DNA of 33,459 nucleotides from Candidatus Polarisedimenticolaceae bacterium (GCA_021648685.1 JAKISI010000037.1:1-33459), one strand, 5' to 3'; numbered from the stretch's first letter, positions 9,033 to 17,800 are shown. Numbers and translations: made by a program. Notes: generated from the sequence alone by a model not told the origin.

Positions 9033-10508
9033 TCAGCCCTTGTAGTCGGTGGATGAGGCGTTACCGCCGGAGCCGATCCAGTCGGTATGGAAGAACTCGC
9101 CGCGTGGCCGGTCGATCCGCTCGTAGGTGTGGGCACCGAAGTAGTCGCGCTGGGCCTGCAGCAGATTGGCCGGCAGCCGGGCGCTGCGGTAGCCGTCGAA
9201 GAAGGCCAGGGCGGCGCTGAAGGCGGGCAGGGGGATGCCCTGTTCTATCCCCAGAACCAGTGTCCTGCGCCATCCCGCCTGGGCCTGTTCGATGGCCTGG
9301 CTGAAGAAGGGGGCAAGCAGTAGATTCTCCAGCTGCGGGTCAGCGTCGAAGGCCTGTTTGATGTCGCCGAGGAAGCGGCTGCGGATGATGCAGCCACCAC
9401 GCCACATCAGGGCGATATCGCCGAACTGGAGCTTCCAGCCATAGTGGCGGGCCGCCTCGCGCATCAGCATGTAGCCCTGGGCGTAGGAGATGATCTTGGA
9501 GGCATAGAGGGCGTCATGGATGGCGCTGATGGCAGATTGCCGGTCATCGGGGTGGGCTGAGGGGCGGCGGGGGAATTGCTCTGCCGCTCGCTCCCGTTCC
9601 GGCTTCAGGGCGGAGAGTGCGCGGGCGAAGACCGCCTCGCCGATCAGGGTCAGCGGGATGCCCAGCTCCAGGGCGCTGATGCCGGTCCATTTGCCAGTGC
9701 CTTTCTGCCCGGCGCAGTCGAGAATCTGGTCGATCAACGGTGCGCCCCGCTCATCCTTGAAGCTGAGAATATGGGTGGTGATCTCGATCAGATAGGAGTC
9801 CAGCAGGCCGCTGTTCCACTGGCTGAAGGTGGCCTCTATCTCATCCACCGTCATCCCCAGACCGCTGCGCATCAGGTGATAGGCCTCGCAGATCAGCTGC
9901 ATATCGCCGTACTCAATACCGTTGTGCACCATCTTTACATAGTGGCCGGCACCTGCTTCGCCCACCCATTGGCAACAGGGTTTGCCGTCCACCTGTGCGG
10001 CGATGGCCTGGAGGATGGGTTTTACCTCTGGCCAGGCTTCGGGGTTTCCGCCGGGCATGATGGAGGGGCCATGCCGCGCCCCCTCTTCGCCACCGGAGAT
10101 ACCGCAGCCGAGAAAACGGATGCCCTGTTGTGCCAGCTCGCAGGTGCGCCGGTTGCTGTCGGAGAAGTGGGAGTTGCCGCCGTCGATAATGATGTCACCT
10201 GGCTCCAGATGGGGCAGCAGCTGCTCGATGGTCTGGTCTACCGCAGCGCCAGCCCGGATCATCAGGATAACCTTGCGCGGCCTGGTCAGCAGCGCCACCA
10301 GCTCCGCCGGGGAGTGGGCGCCGGTGATGTCTGTGCCTTTTGCGGGGCCGTCAAGAAAGGCATTCACCTTTGCGCTGGAGCGGTTGTAGACCGCCACCCG
10401 GAAGCCGTGATCGTTGATATTCAGAGCCAGGTTCTGACCCATCACCGCCAGCCCGATCAGGCCGATCTCCATGCTGCCTGTCTGTTTGCTCTGTAAGGAT
10501 TTGTTCAT
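9033..10508 (-). CDS. gnd: 6-phosphogluconate dehydrogenase, decarboxylating
   Basis: The enzyme oxidatively decarboxylates 6-phosphogluconate to ribulose 5-phosphate, producing NADPH and CO2. The Rossmann motif GLIGLAVMGQNLALNI and the phosphate-recognising VYNRSSAK lie near residues 16-45. The substrate signature GGEEGARHGPSIMPGG and the catalytic-region sequence DCAGQKGTGKWT identify the long (about 470-490 residue) gamma-proteobacterial form; this one has 491. The start at 10508 is favoured over Met13 because GGAGAGG stands 5 nt upstream. It is first gene of gnd-zwf-pgl. The 92-bp gap before it contains a GGCGC-AA-GCGCC palindrome (10579-10590) but no convincing promoter, so transcription may begin there or read through from the ABC operon. 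Confidence 0.97.
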   Translation of the reverse strand: MNKSLQSKQTGSMEIGLIGLAVMGQNLALNINDHGFRVAVYNRSSAKVNAFLDGPAKGTDITGAHSPAELVALLTRPRKVILMIRAGAAVDQTIEQLLPHLEPGDIIIDGGNSHFSDSNRRTCELAQQGIRFLGCGISGGEEGARHGPSIMPGGNPEAWPEVKPILQAIAAQVDGKPCCQWVGEAGAGHYVKMVHNGIEYGDMQLICEAYHLMRSGLGMTVDEIEATFSQWNSGLLDSYLIEITTHILSFKDERGAPLIDQILDCAGQKGTGKWTGISALELGIPLTLIGEAVFARALSALKPERERAAEQFPRRPSAHPDDRQSAISAIHDALYASKIISYAQGYMLMREAARHYGWKLQFGDIALMWRGGCIIRSRFLGDIKQAFDADPQLENLLLAPFFSQAIEQAQAGWRRTLVLGIEQGIPLPAFSAALAFFDGYRSARLPANLLQAQRDYFGAHTYERIDRPRGEFFHTDWIGSGGNASSTDYKG

Positions 10509-10600
10509 GTTCCTCTCCGGGTCTGGTCGGGTGTGGTATAGCTATTTGCTGGTAGCAACTGTAGACGATGCGTATTCAGGCGCAAGCGCCATGACAGAGG

Positions 10601-11716
10601 TCAATACATCCGGTTGCGGAACAGCCAGCCTGCAAAAGCCAGGGAAGCCACTCCAATGATGGCCATCGGCCAGTACTGGTTCATCAGCAGGGCATAACCA
10701 TCTCCCTCCAGTGTGACCCCGCGTACGACCACCAGGAAATAGCGCAGCGGGTTGAGATAGGTGAGCCACTGCACCAGCTGTGGCATGTTGGCGATGGGGG
10801 TGGCAAAGCCGGAGAGAATGACTGACGGCACCAGAAACAGAAAGGCACCGAGCACCGCCTGCTGCTGGGTGGCCGCAATGGCCGATATCATCAGCCCGAT
10901 GCCCACTGCGGAGAGCAGAAACAGCACAATGCCCAGGTAGAGTGCGCCAATACTGCCACGCAGGGGGATGTTGAAAAAGAGCACCATCAGTACAATGATC
11001 AGTGTTGCCTGCAACAGGCCGATAACGATGCCGGGGATGGCTTTGCCGATGAGGATCTCCGTCGGTCGCAGAGGGGTCACCAGCAGCTGGTCAAAGGTGC
11101 CCGCCTCCCGTTCACGGGCTACTGAGAGCGCCGTCACCAGCAGGGTGACCACCAGTGTCAACAAACCAACAATGCCGGGTATGATGAACCAGCGTGATTG
11201 CAGGTTTTCGTTATACCAGGTACGGGTTTGCAGGGTAACCAGTGGGCCGCTTCTGCCCTGCGACTCCAGCCAGCTGCGGTTGTAGTCCAGTAGAATGGTG
11301 CGCAGATAGTTCATCGCAATCATCGCTGTATTGGAGTTGCGCCCATCCAGGATGGCCTGTAGTGGCGCGGTACGCCCCTGCATCAGATCAGCGCTGAAAT
11401 TCTGGCCGATGTGCAGTACCAGCAATGCCTCTTTGTTGTCGATAAGGGGGGCAATTTCGCTGTCATGGGAGATGGTGGTGACAACCTGAAAATTGGGTGA
11501 GCCATCGATGCGGCTGACGAGCTCACGCGCTGCAACGCCGCGATCCTCATCAAAGATGACGACCGGCACATTGTTCAGATCATAGGTGGCGGCAAAACCG
11601 AATATCAGCAACTGGGCGATGGGTGGGCCGATGATGACCATGCGGCTGCGTTTGTCCCGCAGCAGCGCCAGAAACTCTTTGATGGCAAGCGCCAGAATAT
11701 ATCTGAAACAGGTCAC
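10601..11716 (-). CDS. ybhR: ABC-2 type exporter permease (YbhR-like)
   Basis: This 371-residue inner-membrane permease is the second of two ABC-2 type half-transporters in the operon. It has one N-terminal helix (IIGPPIAQLLIFGFA), a large extracytoplasmic domain of about 140 residues, and a C-terminal bundle of five or six helices, with the ABC-2 signature region EREAGTFDQLLVTPLRPTEILIGK near residues 200-225. The start is GTG, with GGAG upstream, 3 bp after the end of the preceding permease. Length and position match E. coli YbhR (368 residues) in ybhGFSR. The E. coli system has been linked to efflux of drugs and monovalent cations; the substrate here is unknown. Last gene of the operon. 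Confidence 0.88.
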   Translation of the reverse strand: MTCFRYILALAIKEFLALLRDKRSRMVIIGPPIAQLLIFGFAATYDLNNVPVVIFDEDRGVAARELVSRIDGSPNFQVVTTISHDSEIAPLIDNKEALLVLHIGQNFSADLMQGRTAPLQAILDGRNSNTAMIAMNYLRTILLDYNRSWLESQGRSGPLVTLQTRTWYNENLQSRWFIIPGIVGLLTLVVTLLVTALSVAREREAGTFDQLLVTPLRPTEILIGKAIPGIVIGLLQATLIIVLMVLFFNIPLRGSIGALYLGIVLFLLSAVGIGLMISAIAATQQQAVLGAFLFLVPSVILSGFATPIANMPQLVQWLTYLNPLRYFLVVVRGVTLEGDGYALLMNQYWPMAIIGVASLAFAGWLFRNRMY

Positions 11717-11719
11717 TCT

Positions 11720-12844
11720 TTACTCCAGGTGCTTGTGGGACTTTCGCCACACCAGGGTGAAGAAGAACAGCAGCATGATCAGCAACGCACCCATGTTGCT
11801 CAGCACCACCGGCCAGACATCCCCAGCCAGAAACAGGGTCTGCAGGATGGCCACGAAGTAGCGAGCTGGAACCAGATGGGTGATGAGCTGCACCCACTCC
11901 GGCATGGAGTTGATGTCGAACAGAAAGCCGGAGAGGATGAACGCAGGCAGAAAGGTGACGATAATCGCCAGTTGCCCGGCCACGAACTGGTTTTTGGCGA
12001 CAATGGAGATCAGCATGCCGATGGCCAGCGCCACCAGCATGAAAAGCGCAGAGCTGACCATCAGCAGCCACAGGGAGCCGCGCAGAGGCACCTCGAACTG
12101 CCAGACTGCCAGCGCCACACTGAACAGCATGCCCGTCATGCCCAACGCAAAATAGGGGATCAGCTTGCCCGCCAGCAGCTCCCCGATGCGCAGTGGCGTC
12201 ACCATCAGCGCCTCCATGGTGCCGCGCTCCCACTCCCGTGCCACCACCAGGGCGGTGAGCAGGGAGCCGATCATGGTCATGATAATGGCGATCAATCCCG
12301 GCACTAGAAACAGACGGCTGGAGAGTGCCGCATTGAACCAGACCCGCTGCTCCAGGCTCACCGGCATGGGGAGTGAATGGCCACGGCTTTCAGCATAGCG
12401 GCTCAGCCAGGCCAGCCAGGTGCCCTGGATATAGCCCTGGGTGATGTTGGCCTGATTGGAATCGACCCCGTTGATGATTACGCCGATGGGTGCCTCTTCG
12501 CCCGCCAGCAGGTTGGAGGAGAAGTTACTGCGCATCCAGAGGATGCCGTCGATATGACGTTCATTCAGCATCTGCTGGGCCGTCTGGATGCTGTCGAAGT
12601 GGTATGGCTGAAAAAACTCGGAGCGTTCAAAGGCTCCGGCCAGTGATTGGGTTGCAGTGTCCGGCTGTTCGATGACGATGCCGACCGGAATCAGCTTGGC
12701 ATCCAGCGAAACGCCGTAGCCGAACAGGAACAGCAGCACCACCGGCAGCACGAAGGCGATGGAGATGCTCGATGGGTCGCGCAGGATCTGTAGACTCTCC
12801 TTGTGGATCATGCCCAACAGACGCATGCGGGATGATCCTCTCAT
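11720..12844 (-). CDS. ybhS: ABC-2 type exporter permease (YbhS-like)
   Basis: The 374-residue permease is paralogous to the next gene downstream. It has an N-terminal helix (FVLPVVLLFLFGYGVSLDA), a periplasmic domain, then the segment EWERGTMEALMVTPLRIGELLAGK and several helices. Its ATG overlaps the stop of the ATPase gene by 4 bp, so translation is coupled. Size and order correspond to E. coli YbhS (377 residues). Together with YbhR it should form the membrane pore of a heterodimeric exporter energised by the YbhF-like ATPase and connected to the periplasm or outer membrane through the YbhG-like adaptor. Confidence 0.88.
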   Translation of the reverse strand: MRGSSRMRLLGMIHKESLQILRDPSSISIAFVLPVVLLFLFGYGVSLDAKLIPVGIVIEQPDTATQSLAGAFERSEFFQPYHFDSIQTAQQMLNERHIDGILWMRSNFSSNLLAGEEAPIGVIINGVDSNQANITQGYIQGTWLAWLSRYAESRGHSLPMPVSLEQRVWFNAALSSRLFLVPGLIAIIMTMIGSLLTALVVAREWERGTMEALMVTPLRIGELLAGKLIPYFALGMTGMLFSVALAVWQFEVPLRGSLWLLMVSSALFMLVALAIGMLISIVAKNQFVAGQLAIIVTFLPAFILSGFLFDINSMPEWVQLITHLVPARYFVAILQTLFLAGDVWPVVLSNMGALLIMLLFFFTLVWRKSHKHLE

Positions 12845-14586
12845 GCCGTCGCCTGCTGTGCCTGCCGCTGCTCAATGAGCTGAATGAAGGCATCTTCCAT
12901 GGTCGGGTCCGGGTTTTCTGCCGTGCGTGCGCTGGCTTTCATTGTCAGTGGTGTCCCCTCGATCAGCACCTCGCCCTCGGCCATGATCACCAGCCGGTCA
13001 CAGTAGTTGGCCTCCTCCATGAAGTGGGTGGTGACCAGCACCGTGACACCAGCTTCCGCCAGGGCGTTGGTGCGAGTCCAGAATTCACGTCGGGCAAGGG
13101 GGTCGACACCGGAGGTAGGCTCATCGAGAAACAGGATCTCCGGCTCATGCATCAGTGCCGCAGCAAAAGAGAGGCGCTGCTTGTAACCCAGTGGCAGATC
13201 GCCGGCATTGGCATCGCGGAATGGCTCCAGCTCGAAAGTGGTCAGTGCCCACTCCAGGCGTGCCTTTTGCTGCCTGCCCCGCAGGCCATAGACGCTTGAG
13301 AAGAAGCGCAGGTTCTGTATCACAGAGAGGCTGGTATAGAGTGAGAACTTCTGCGCCATATAACCGATGCGCCCGCGAGCGCTGGCGGCGGCCTGGCGCA
13401 GGTCATGACCGGCCACTGCCAGCTCGCCACTGCTGGCGGGAAGCAATCCGCAGAGCATGCGAAAGGTGGTGGATTTGCCTGCACCATTGGCTCCCAACAG
13501 GCCAAAGATTTCGCCCCGGCGCACGCTGAAGCTGATATCGTTTACGGCGATAAAGTCACCAAAGCGGCGTTGCAGATTGTGCACCCGGATCACTTCGTCA
13601 TCTGTATTGGCAGTGACCTTTTTTCGCAGTGAAAGCGTCATGCTGCCCAGATCACGCGGTCTCTTCAGGCGGGCGATAAAGGCATCTTCAAAGCGTGGCT
13701 CCACCGCTGTGAGCTGGAGGTTTTGCTGCTCTGGCAGTAGTGCTTCGGGTTCTGGCTTGCCGGGGGTCTCCATCACCAGACGCACCGCCTCGCCCTCGAT
13801 CAGGGCATCCAGCACACCGGGTGCCCGACTTAGCTGCTCCTGCAGGCGACGGTGAGAGCAGCCGGCAGCACTCGCCTGAAAGATGCGGCCGGAAACCGGG
13901 CGGCTGAACTCCGCAGGGGTTCCCTGTCCCAGCAGCTTCCCCTGGTGCATCAGGATCACCTCGTCGCAACGCTCCGCCTCATCCAGATAGGCGGTGGAGA
14001 GCAGTACACCCATCCCCACCTCTTGCACCTGGCGATAGACGATCTGCCAGAGTTCGCGTCGGGAGAGTGGATCGACACCGACAGTGGGTTCATCCAGCAG
14101 CAGTAGCCGGGGCGAGCGCACCAGTGTGCAGGCCAGCCCCAGCTTCTGTTTCATGCCGCCGGAGAGTTTCCCGGCCAGCCGTCGGGTGAATGGACTCAGG
14201 CTGGTCATCTGCATCAGCTTTTGAAAGCGAGCCGCACGCTGTGCCACTGGCACGCCCTGTAGATCGGCATAGAGCTCAAGGTTCTCCTGCACACTCAGAT
14301 CTTCATAGAGGCCAAAGCGCTGTGGCATGTAGCCGATGCTGGACTGAACCTCCAGCGGCCGGGCGAGGGCATCGATCCCCAGCACCCGGATCGCCCCCTT
14401 GTCCGGCAGCAGCAGTCCGGCGACAAGGCGCATCAATGTGGTCTTGCCTGCGCCGTCAGGGCCGATTAAGCCCGTTACCCGGCCTGGCTGAAGGGTAAGA
14501 TCAATGCTGTCCAGTGCGGTTATTTTATGTCCGGCACGGTGGAAGCTCTTGCTGACTGCAGAGAGGGTGATTACGGCGCCGCTCAC
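12841..14586 (-). CDS. ybhF: Double ABC-transporter ATPase (YbhF-like)
   Basis: Two nucleotide-binding domains are fused in 581 residues. Domain 1 has Walker A GPDGAGKTT (residues 42-50), signature LSGGMKQKLG and Walker B LLLLDEPTVGVDP. After a linker of about 80 residues, domain 2 has Walker A GANGAGKSTT (near 363), Walker B ILFLDEPTSGVDP and the switch histidine in TTHF. The second signature reads LPLGYKQRLS in place of LSGGxxQ, a degenerate form, so the two ATP sites may be unequal. The start is GTG at 14586, directly after the adaptor gene; no ATG in frame precedes the first domain. It matches E. coli YbhF (578 residues) and drives the two ABC-2 permeases encoded next. Confidence 0.93.
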   Translation of the reverse strand: MSGAVITLSAVSKSFHRAGHKITALDSIDLTLQPGRVTGLIGPDGAGKTTLMRLVAGLLLPDKGAIRVLGIDALARPLEVQSSIGYMPQRFGLYEDLSVQENLELYADLQGVPVAQRAARFQKLMQMTSLSPFTRRLAGKLSGGMKQKLGLACTLVRSPRLLLLDEPTVGVDPLSRRELWQIVYRQVQEVGMGVLLSTAYLDEAERCDEVILMHQGKLLGQGTPAEFSRPVSGRIFQASAAGCSHRRLQEQLSRAPGVLDALIEGEAVRLVMETPGKPEPEALLPEQQNLQLTAVEPRFEDAFIARLKRPRDLGSMTLSLRKKVTANTDDEVIRVHNLQRRFGDFIAVNDISFSVRRGEIFGLLGANGAGKSTTFRMLCGLLPASSGELAVAGHDLRQAAASARGRIGYMAQKFSLYTSLSVIQNLRFFSSVYGLRGRQQKARLEWALTTFELEPFRDANAGDLPLGYKQRLSFAAALMHEPEILFLDEPTSGVDPLARREFWTRTNALAEAGVTVLVTTHFMEEANYCDRLVIMAEGEVLIEGTPLTMKASARTAENPDPTMEDAFIQLIEQRQAQQATA

Positions 14587-14588
14587 GG

Positions 14589-15623
14589 CTATTGTCCGCA
14601 GTGGTTGCTGGTCAGTTCTGCTGAGGGGGAGGGCTGGTTCAGGAGGATGGTGACCGTGACGGGCATCCCCAGGCGCAGCTCATCCTGTGGGTTGCAGGCG
14701 AATACTCTGACCGAATAGACCAGTCGGGTGCGTAGTTCCGGGGTCTGGACATTCTTGGGGGTGAACTCTGCGGTGGGCGAGATGAATCCTACCCACCCGG
14801 CATAGCGCTTGCCGGGATAGCTGTCGGTATGAATGGTGGCCTTTGCACCCAGGGTAATCTGGCCCAGTGCTGGTTCCGGCAGATAGGCCCGCACCCAGAC
14901 TGGATTGACCAGGGCGAGTGTGAGTACTGGGGTCTGGGGTGAGGCCATGTCGCCCGGCTCCAGGATGCGGTCACGCACAATAGCGTCGGCCGAGGCGATC
15001 AGGGAGGCATCGGTCAGCTGCACTCGGGCCAGGGTTAGTGCTGCCTGTTGCGCATGAAGCTGGGCGCGAGCCTGGGCGATCACCTCTTTCCGTGGTCCGG
15101 CCAGTACCAGATCGAGTGCGGCTCTGGCCGCTTTCACCTGGGCAGCGGCGACGCTTGCGGCCGCCTTCGCCTCTTCCACCACTTCAGGTGATGCCAGTTT
15201 CTGCTCGCTCAGCCTGTGCCTCCGTTCATAGGTGTCCTGTGCCGCCTGAGCCTTTGCTATTGCCGCTTCCAGATCGGCCTCTGCCTTGCGGATCTCCTCG
15301 GGTCGACTGCCAGCCTCCAGCGTTGCCAGCACCTGCTGCTGTGCTGCAACCATTGCTTCAGCCTCCTCCATCACCGCTTGCAGGCGCTCTGTATGCAGCC
15401 GGGCCAGGATCTCTCCCTTCTTTACTCTGTCCCCCTCCTGCACCCGAATCTCCTCAATGCGTTCACTGCCATTGAATGCAAGCCTCACCTCCCGGATATC
15501 GACATTGCCATACAGGGTCAGCGGGGCGCCAGCTTCAGCTCCATCTTTTATCTGTAGCCACCAGTAGATGCCTGCACTGGCAGCGAGCAGAAATGGAAGC
15601 AGTAGAAGGGTTTTTCTGTTCAT
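14589..15623 (-). CDS. ybhG: HlyD-family periplasmic adaptor (YbhG-like)
   Basis: This membrane-fusion protein of 344 residues has an N-terminal signal-anchor helix (KTLLLLPFLLAASAGIYWWL). A first lipoyl half-motif follows (LTLYGNVDIREVRLAFNGS...IRVQEGDRVKKGEILARL), then a long Ala/Glu/Gln-rich coiled coil at roughly residues 75-200, then the second lipoyl half and beta-barrel (ILEPGDMASPQTPVLTLA...VWVRAYLPE). I chose the ATG at 15623, which has AAGGA about 7 nt upstream, over a GTG at 15644 that would place the ribosome site inside the coding region. It is first gene of the ybhGFSR-like operon. No TetR-type regulator (CecR/YbiH in E. coli) precedes it; the divergent gene is a small periplasmic protein. 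Confidence 0.9.
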   Translation of the reverse strand: MNRKTLLLLPFLLAASAGIYWWLQIKDGAEAGAPLTLYGNVDIREVRLAFNGSERIEEIRVQEGDRVKKGEILARLHTERLQAVMEEAEAMVAAQQQVLATLEAGSRPEEIRKAEADLEAAIAKAQAAQDTYERRHRLSEQKLASPEVVEEAKAAASVAAAQVKAARAALDLVLAGPRKEVIAQARAQLHAQQAALTLARVQLTDASLIASADAIVRDRILEPGDMASPQTPVLTLALVNPVWVRAYLPEPALGQITLGAKATIHTDSYPGKRYAGWVGFISPTAEFTPKNVQTPELRTRLVYSVRVFACNPQDELRLGMPVTVTILLNQPSPSAELTSNHCGQ

Positions 15624-15747
15624 ACTTTTTTCCTTGGATGCCACGCAGGTTGTTGCCTAACCCGCGCATCTGGGATAAGCCGCTGTTTACTATTGATCAA
15701 GTGGTTTTCTGTGCGCTAATCCACACTTCTGGTGGACTATTATAGAA

Positions 15748-15813
15748 GGTTAAAAAATTTAACCCGTTCCGTTAGTTAGAATGAAATGCTATATTTGTCC
15801 GTAAGTTTTACGG
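15748..15813 (+). promoter_or_regulatory. Divergent intergenic region with two perfect inverted repeats
   Basis: Between ybhG (minus) and the small BamE-like gene (plus) lie GGTTAAA-AAA-TTTAACC (15748-15764) and CCGTAA-GTT-TTACGG (15799-15813). A TATATT hexamer at 15790-15795 between them could be a -10 element for the plus-strand gene; the -35 region is poor. The first repeat looks like an operator position and the second would form a hairpin early in the mRNA. No regulator can be named from this. Confidence 0.35.
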
Positions 15814-15830
15814 ATTGGAGAATATCTCCC

Positions 15831-16109
15831 ATGAAACACGTTGCACTGCTGGTTCTGATTACTGCCCTGTTTACCATGCCTCCGCTGGCAGTTGGTGACA
15901 CGCTGCTGCTGGATGTCATTGCGGAGACTTCTGATAGTATGCCTCACCCTGGCCGTGGCCAAACCATGGAGCAGGTATACAATAAATTTGGGCAGGCCCG
16001 ACAGGAGCTTTCCGCTATTGGCAAACCGCCCATTACCCGCTGGGTATACGAGAAGTTTACCGTCTACTTTGAGTATGATCGTGTTATCAAGACGGTAATC
16101 CATCGCTAA
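15831..16109 (+). CDS. Small exported protein with BamE/SmpA-like fold signature
   Basis: The protein has 92 residues from the ATG at 15831, which has GGAG about 10 nt upstream and begins a clear cleavable signal peptide (KHVALLVLITALFTMPPLAVG). The open frame extends 15 codons further upstream but that would bury the signal. The mature part reads GQTMEQVYNKFGQ, then PPITRWVYEKFTVYFEYDRVIKTVIHR, the pattern of the BamE/SmpA-type domain (a helix followed by a W-x-Y strand and a vYFe-x-d strand). Short proteins of this kind are common in gammaproteobacteria and mostly uncharacterised. There is no lipobox, so it should be soluble in the periplasm rather than an outer-membrane lipoprotein like BamE. 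The PPOX gene follows 24 bp later and is probably cotranscribed. Confidence 0.75.
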   Translation: MKHVALLVLITALFTMPPLAVGDTLLLDVIAETSDSMPHPGRGQTMEQVYNKFGQARQELSAIGKPPITRWVYEKFTVYFEYDRVIKTVIHR

Positions 16110-16133
16110 TTACAACCAAGGAAACAGAGAGAC

Positions 16134-16679
16134 GTGGGCAAGACATACCCGGAAATCAGTAACAAACACCAAGAGTTTATTCAGGCACAGCAGATGTTTT
16201 TTGTCGCCACAGCACCTAAAGGCGGCCACTTGAATCTTTCCCCGAAAGGGCTGGAGAGTCTGCACATCATCAACAGCAACCGGGTGCTATGGCTGAACTA
16301 TACCGGCAGTAGCAATGAGACGGCCGCCCATCTGCGGGAGGATGATCGTATGACCATCATGTTCTGTGCCTTTGAGGGTGACCCTAAAATCCTGCGGCTC
16401 TACGGCCATGCCCGTACTATCCACCCTCGTGATGATGATTGGGAGGCGCTGCTGCAGCATTTTCCTGATACGGCGGGCGCGCGCCAGCTGATCGAGATGG
16501 ATGTTGAGCTGGTGCATACCTCATGTGGCTTTGGCGTTCCCCTCTACAGCTACAGAGGGCAGCGCGACACCCTGACCCGCTGGATAGATAAAAAGGGTGA
16601 AGTGGGGATCACCCAATATTGGGCAGATAGAAATGTCCAGAGTCTGGATGGCAAGCCCACTGGCATATTTGAAGATTAG
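16134..16679 (+). CDS. Pyridoxamine 5'-phosphate oxidase-family FMN-binding protein
   Basis: This is a 181-residue split-barrel flavin-binding protein. FFVATAPKGGHLNLSPKG near residues 22-39 and VLWLNYTGSSNETAAHLREDDRMTIMFCAF near 48-80 are typical of the PPOX-class family. PNPO itself is longer and has PLP-binding residues not seen here, so it is unlikely to be the vitamin B6 enzyme; the substrate is unknown. The start is GTG with AAGGA upstream; no better in-frame start precedes the conserved part. Its TAG stop overlaps the TAA stop of the convergent gnnB-like gene by 3 bases (TTAG at 16676-16679). Confidence 0.82.
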   Translation: MGKTYPEISNKHQEFIQAQQMFFVATAPKGGHLNLSPKGLESLHIINSNRVLWLNYTGSSNETAAHLREDDRMTIMFCAFEGDPKILRLYGHARTIHPRDDDWEALLQHFPDTAGARQLIEMDVELVHTSCGFGVPLYSYRGQRDTLTRWIDKKGEVGITQYWADRNVQSLDGKPTGIFED

Positions 16680-17800
16680 ACCTTGGCTACCTGCTCACAG
16701 ACATAGGCCACCTGCTCTCTGCTGAGATCCGGGAATATCGGCAGCGACAGCGTCTCGTAGCAGAGCCCATCAACTACTGGAAGATCCCCTGTTTTATAGC
16801 CCAGCTCTGCATATACAGCCTGCAGATGCAGAGGCTGCGGGTAGCACTGGCTGCTGCCGATCTTGCAGCTATTGAGCTGCTCGCGCAGTGCATCACGCCG
16901 TGGGTGGCGGATGGTGTAGAGGTTATAGGCATGGCGGCCATTTACGGCATGCTGAGGCGTCACCAGATCAAGCCCTGAAAGCATTTCATCATACCAGGAT
17001 GCAACCTGTCGGCGGGCAGCAACTGCTCTCTCTATGTTACGCAGTTTGATGCGCAACAGAGCCGCCTGTATCTCATCCAGACGGCTGTTATAACCCGCTT
17101 CTACATGAATGAAGGGCTGGGTTGCGCCGTGGTTTCGCAGCTGTAGCAGGCGCGTTTTGACCTCATCACTGCTGGTGGTGATCAACCCGCCGTCGCCATA
17201 GCAGCCCAAAACCTTGGTGGGATAAAAGCTGAAGCAGCCGCAATCACTCATGCTGCCGGCGCGCTGGCCATTGTGCTCTGCACCGAAGGCCTGGGCGGCA
17301 TCTTCAATGATATGCAGGCCATGATTCTCTGCAATGGCATTCAGGCGGGACATATCCGCAGGGTTGCCAAAGAGATGCACCGGCAGGATGGCGCGGCTCT
17401 TATCGGTAATGCAGCTCTCTACGCTGGCCGGATCAATATTAAAACTGCCGATCTCTACATCTGCAAACACGGGGGTTGCACCCACCAGCGAGACGGCCTC
17501 GGCCGTGGCAAAAAAGGTGAAGGGGGTGGTGATCACCTCATCCCCTGGGCCAATGCCAAGTGCACGCAGTGACAGCACCAGCGCATCGGTGCCGCTGGCT
17601 ACCGCAATTGCATGTGTTGCACCAACGTAGGCGGCGGCCTCCTCTTCAAATGCCCGCACATTGGGGCCGAGGATAAAGGCACCACTGGCACCTGCACCGT
17701 CGATGGCCTGCATCCATTCATCACGTAGTGCTTGATATTCCCGCTGTAAGCTGAGGTAGGGTACGCCGCCCTGTGGGGCTTGCTTTTGTGGTTTGCTCAT
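16676..17800 (-). CDS. gnnB: PLP-dependent sugar-nucleotide aminotransferase (GnnB-like)
   Basis: The protein belongs to the DegT/DnrJ/EryC1/StrS aminotransferases, 374 residues. Visible are the phosphate-binding SGTDALVLSLRALGI (69-83), the PLP-ring Asp in EDAAQAFGA, and the PLP lysine Lys196 in SFYPTKVLGCYGDGG. The gene overlaps the oxidoreductase gene by 4 bp. In Acidithiobacillus ferrooxidans, GnnA oxidises the 3-OH of UDP-GlcNAc and GnnB transaminates the 3-keto product, giving the diamino sugar that yields lipid A with amide-linked acyl chains. The partner's sequence favours this over the WbpB/WbpE O-antigen route, but the two pathways use similar enzymes and no lpxA is present in the window to confirm it. 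The family call is firm; the specific substrate is inference. Confidence 0.8.
   Translation of the reverse strand: MSKPQKQAPQGGVPYLSLQREYQALRDEWMQAIDGAGASGAFILGPNVRAFEEEAAAYVGATHAIAVASGTDALVLSLRALGIGPGDEVITTPFTFFATAEAVSLVGATPVFADVEIGSFNIDPASVESCITDKSRAILPVHLFGNPADMSRLNAIAENHGLHIIEDAAQAFGAEHNGQRAGSMSDCGCFSFYPTKVLGCYGDGGLITTSSDEVKTRLLQLRNHGATQPFIHVEAGYNSRLDEIQAALLRIKLRNIERAVAARRQVASWYDEMLSGLDLVTPQHAVNGRHAYNLYTIRHPRRDALREQLNSCKIGSSQCYPQPLHLQAVYAELGYKTGDLPVVDGLCYETLSLPIFPDLSREQVAYVCEQVAKV

Noticed and set aside
9029-9136. Upstream extension of zwf
   Set aside because: It lies inside gnd, is Pro/Ser/Thr-rich and lacks similarity to the enzyme; a good ribosome site marks 9028.
10579-10590. GGCGC-AA-GCGCC palindrome as terminator of the ABC operon or operator of gnd
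   Set aside because: No T-run follows on either strand and a 5-bp GC dyad is too common to assign a role.
15624-15644. GTG start for the HlyD-like adaptor at 15644
   Set aside because: The AAGGA ribosome site would fall within the coding region; the ATG at 15623 is better placed before the signal-anchor.
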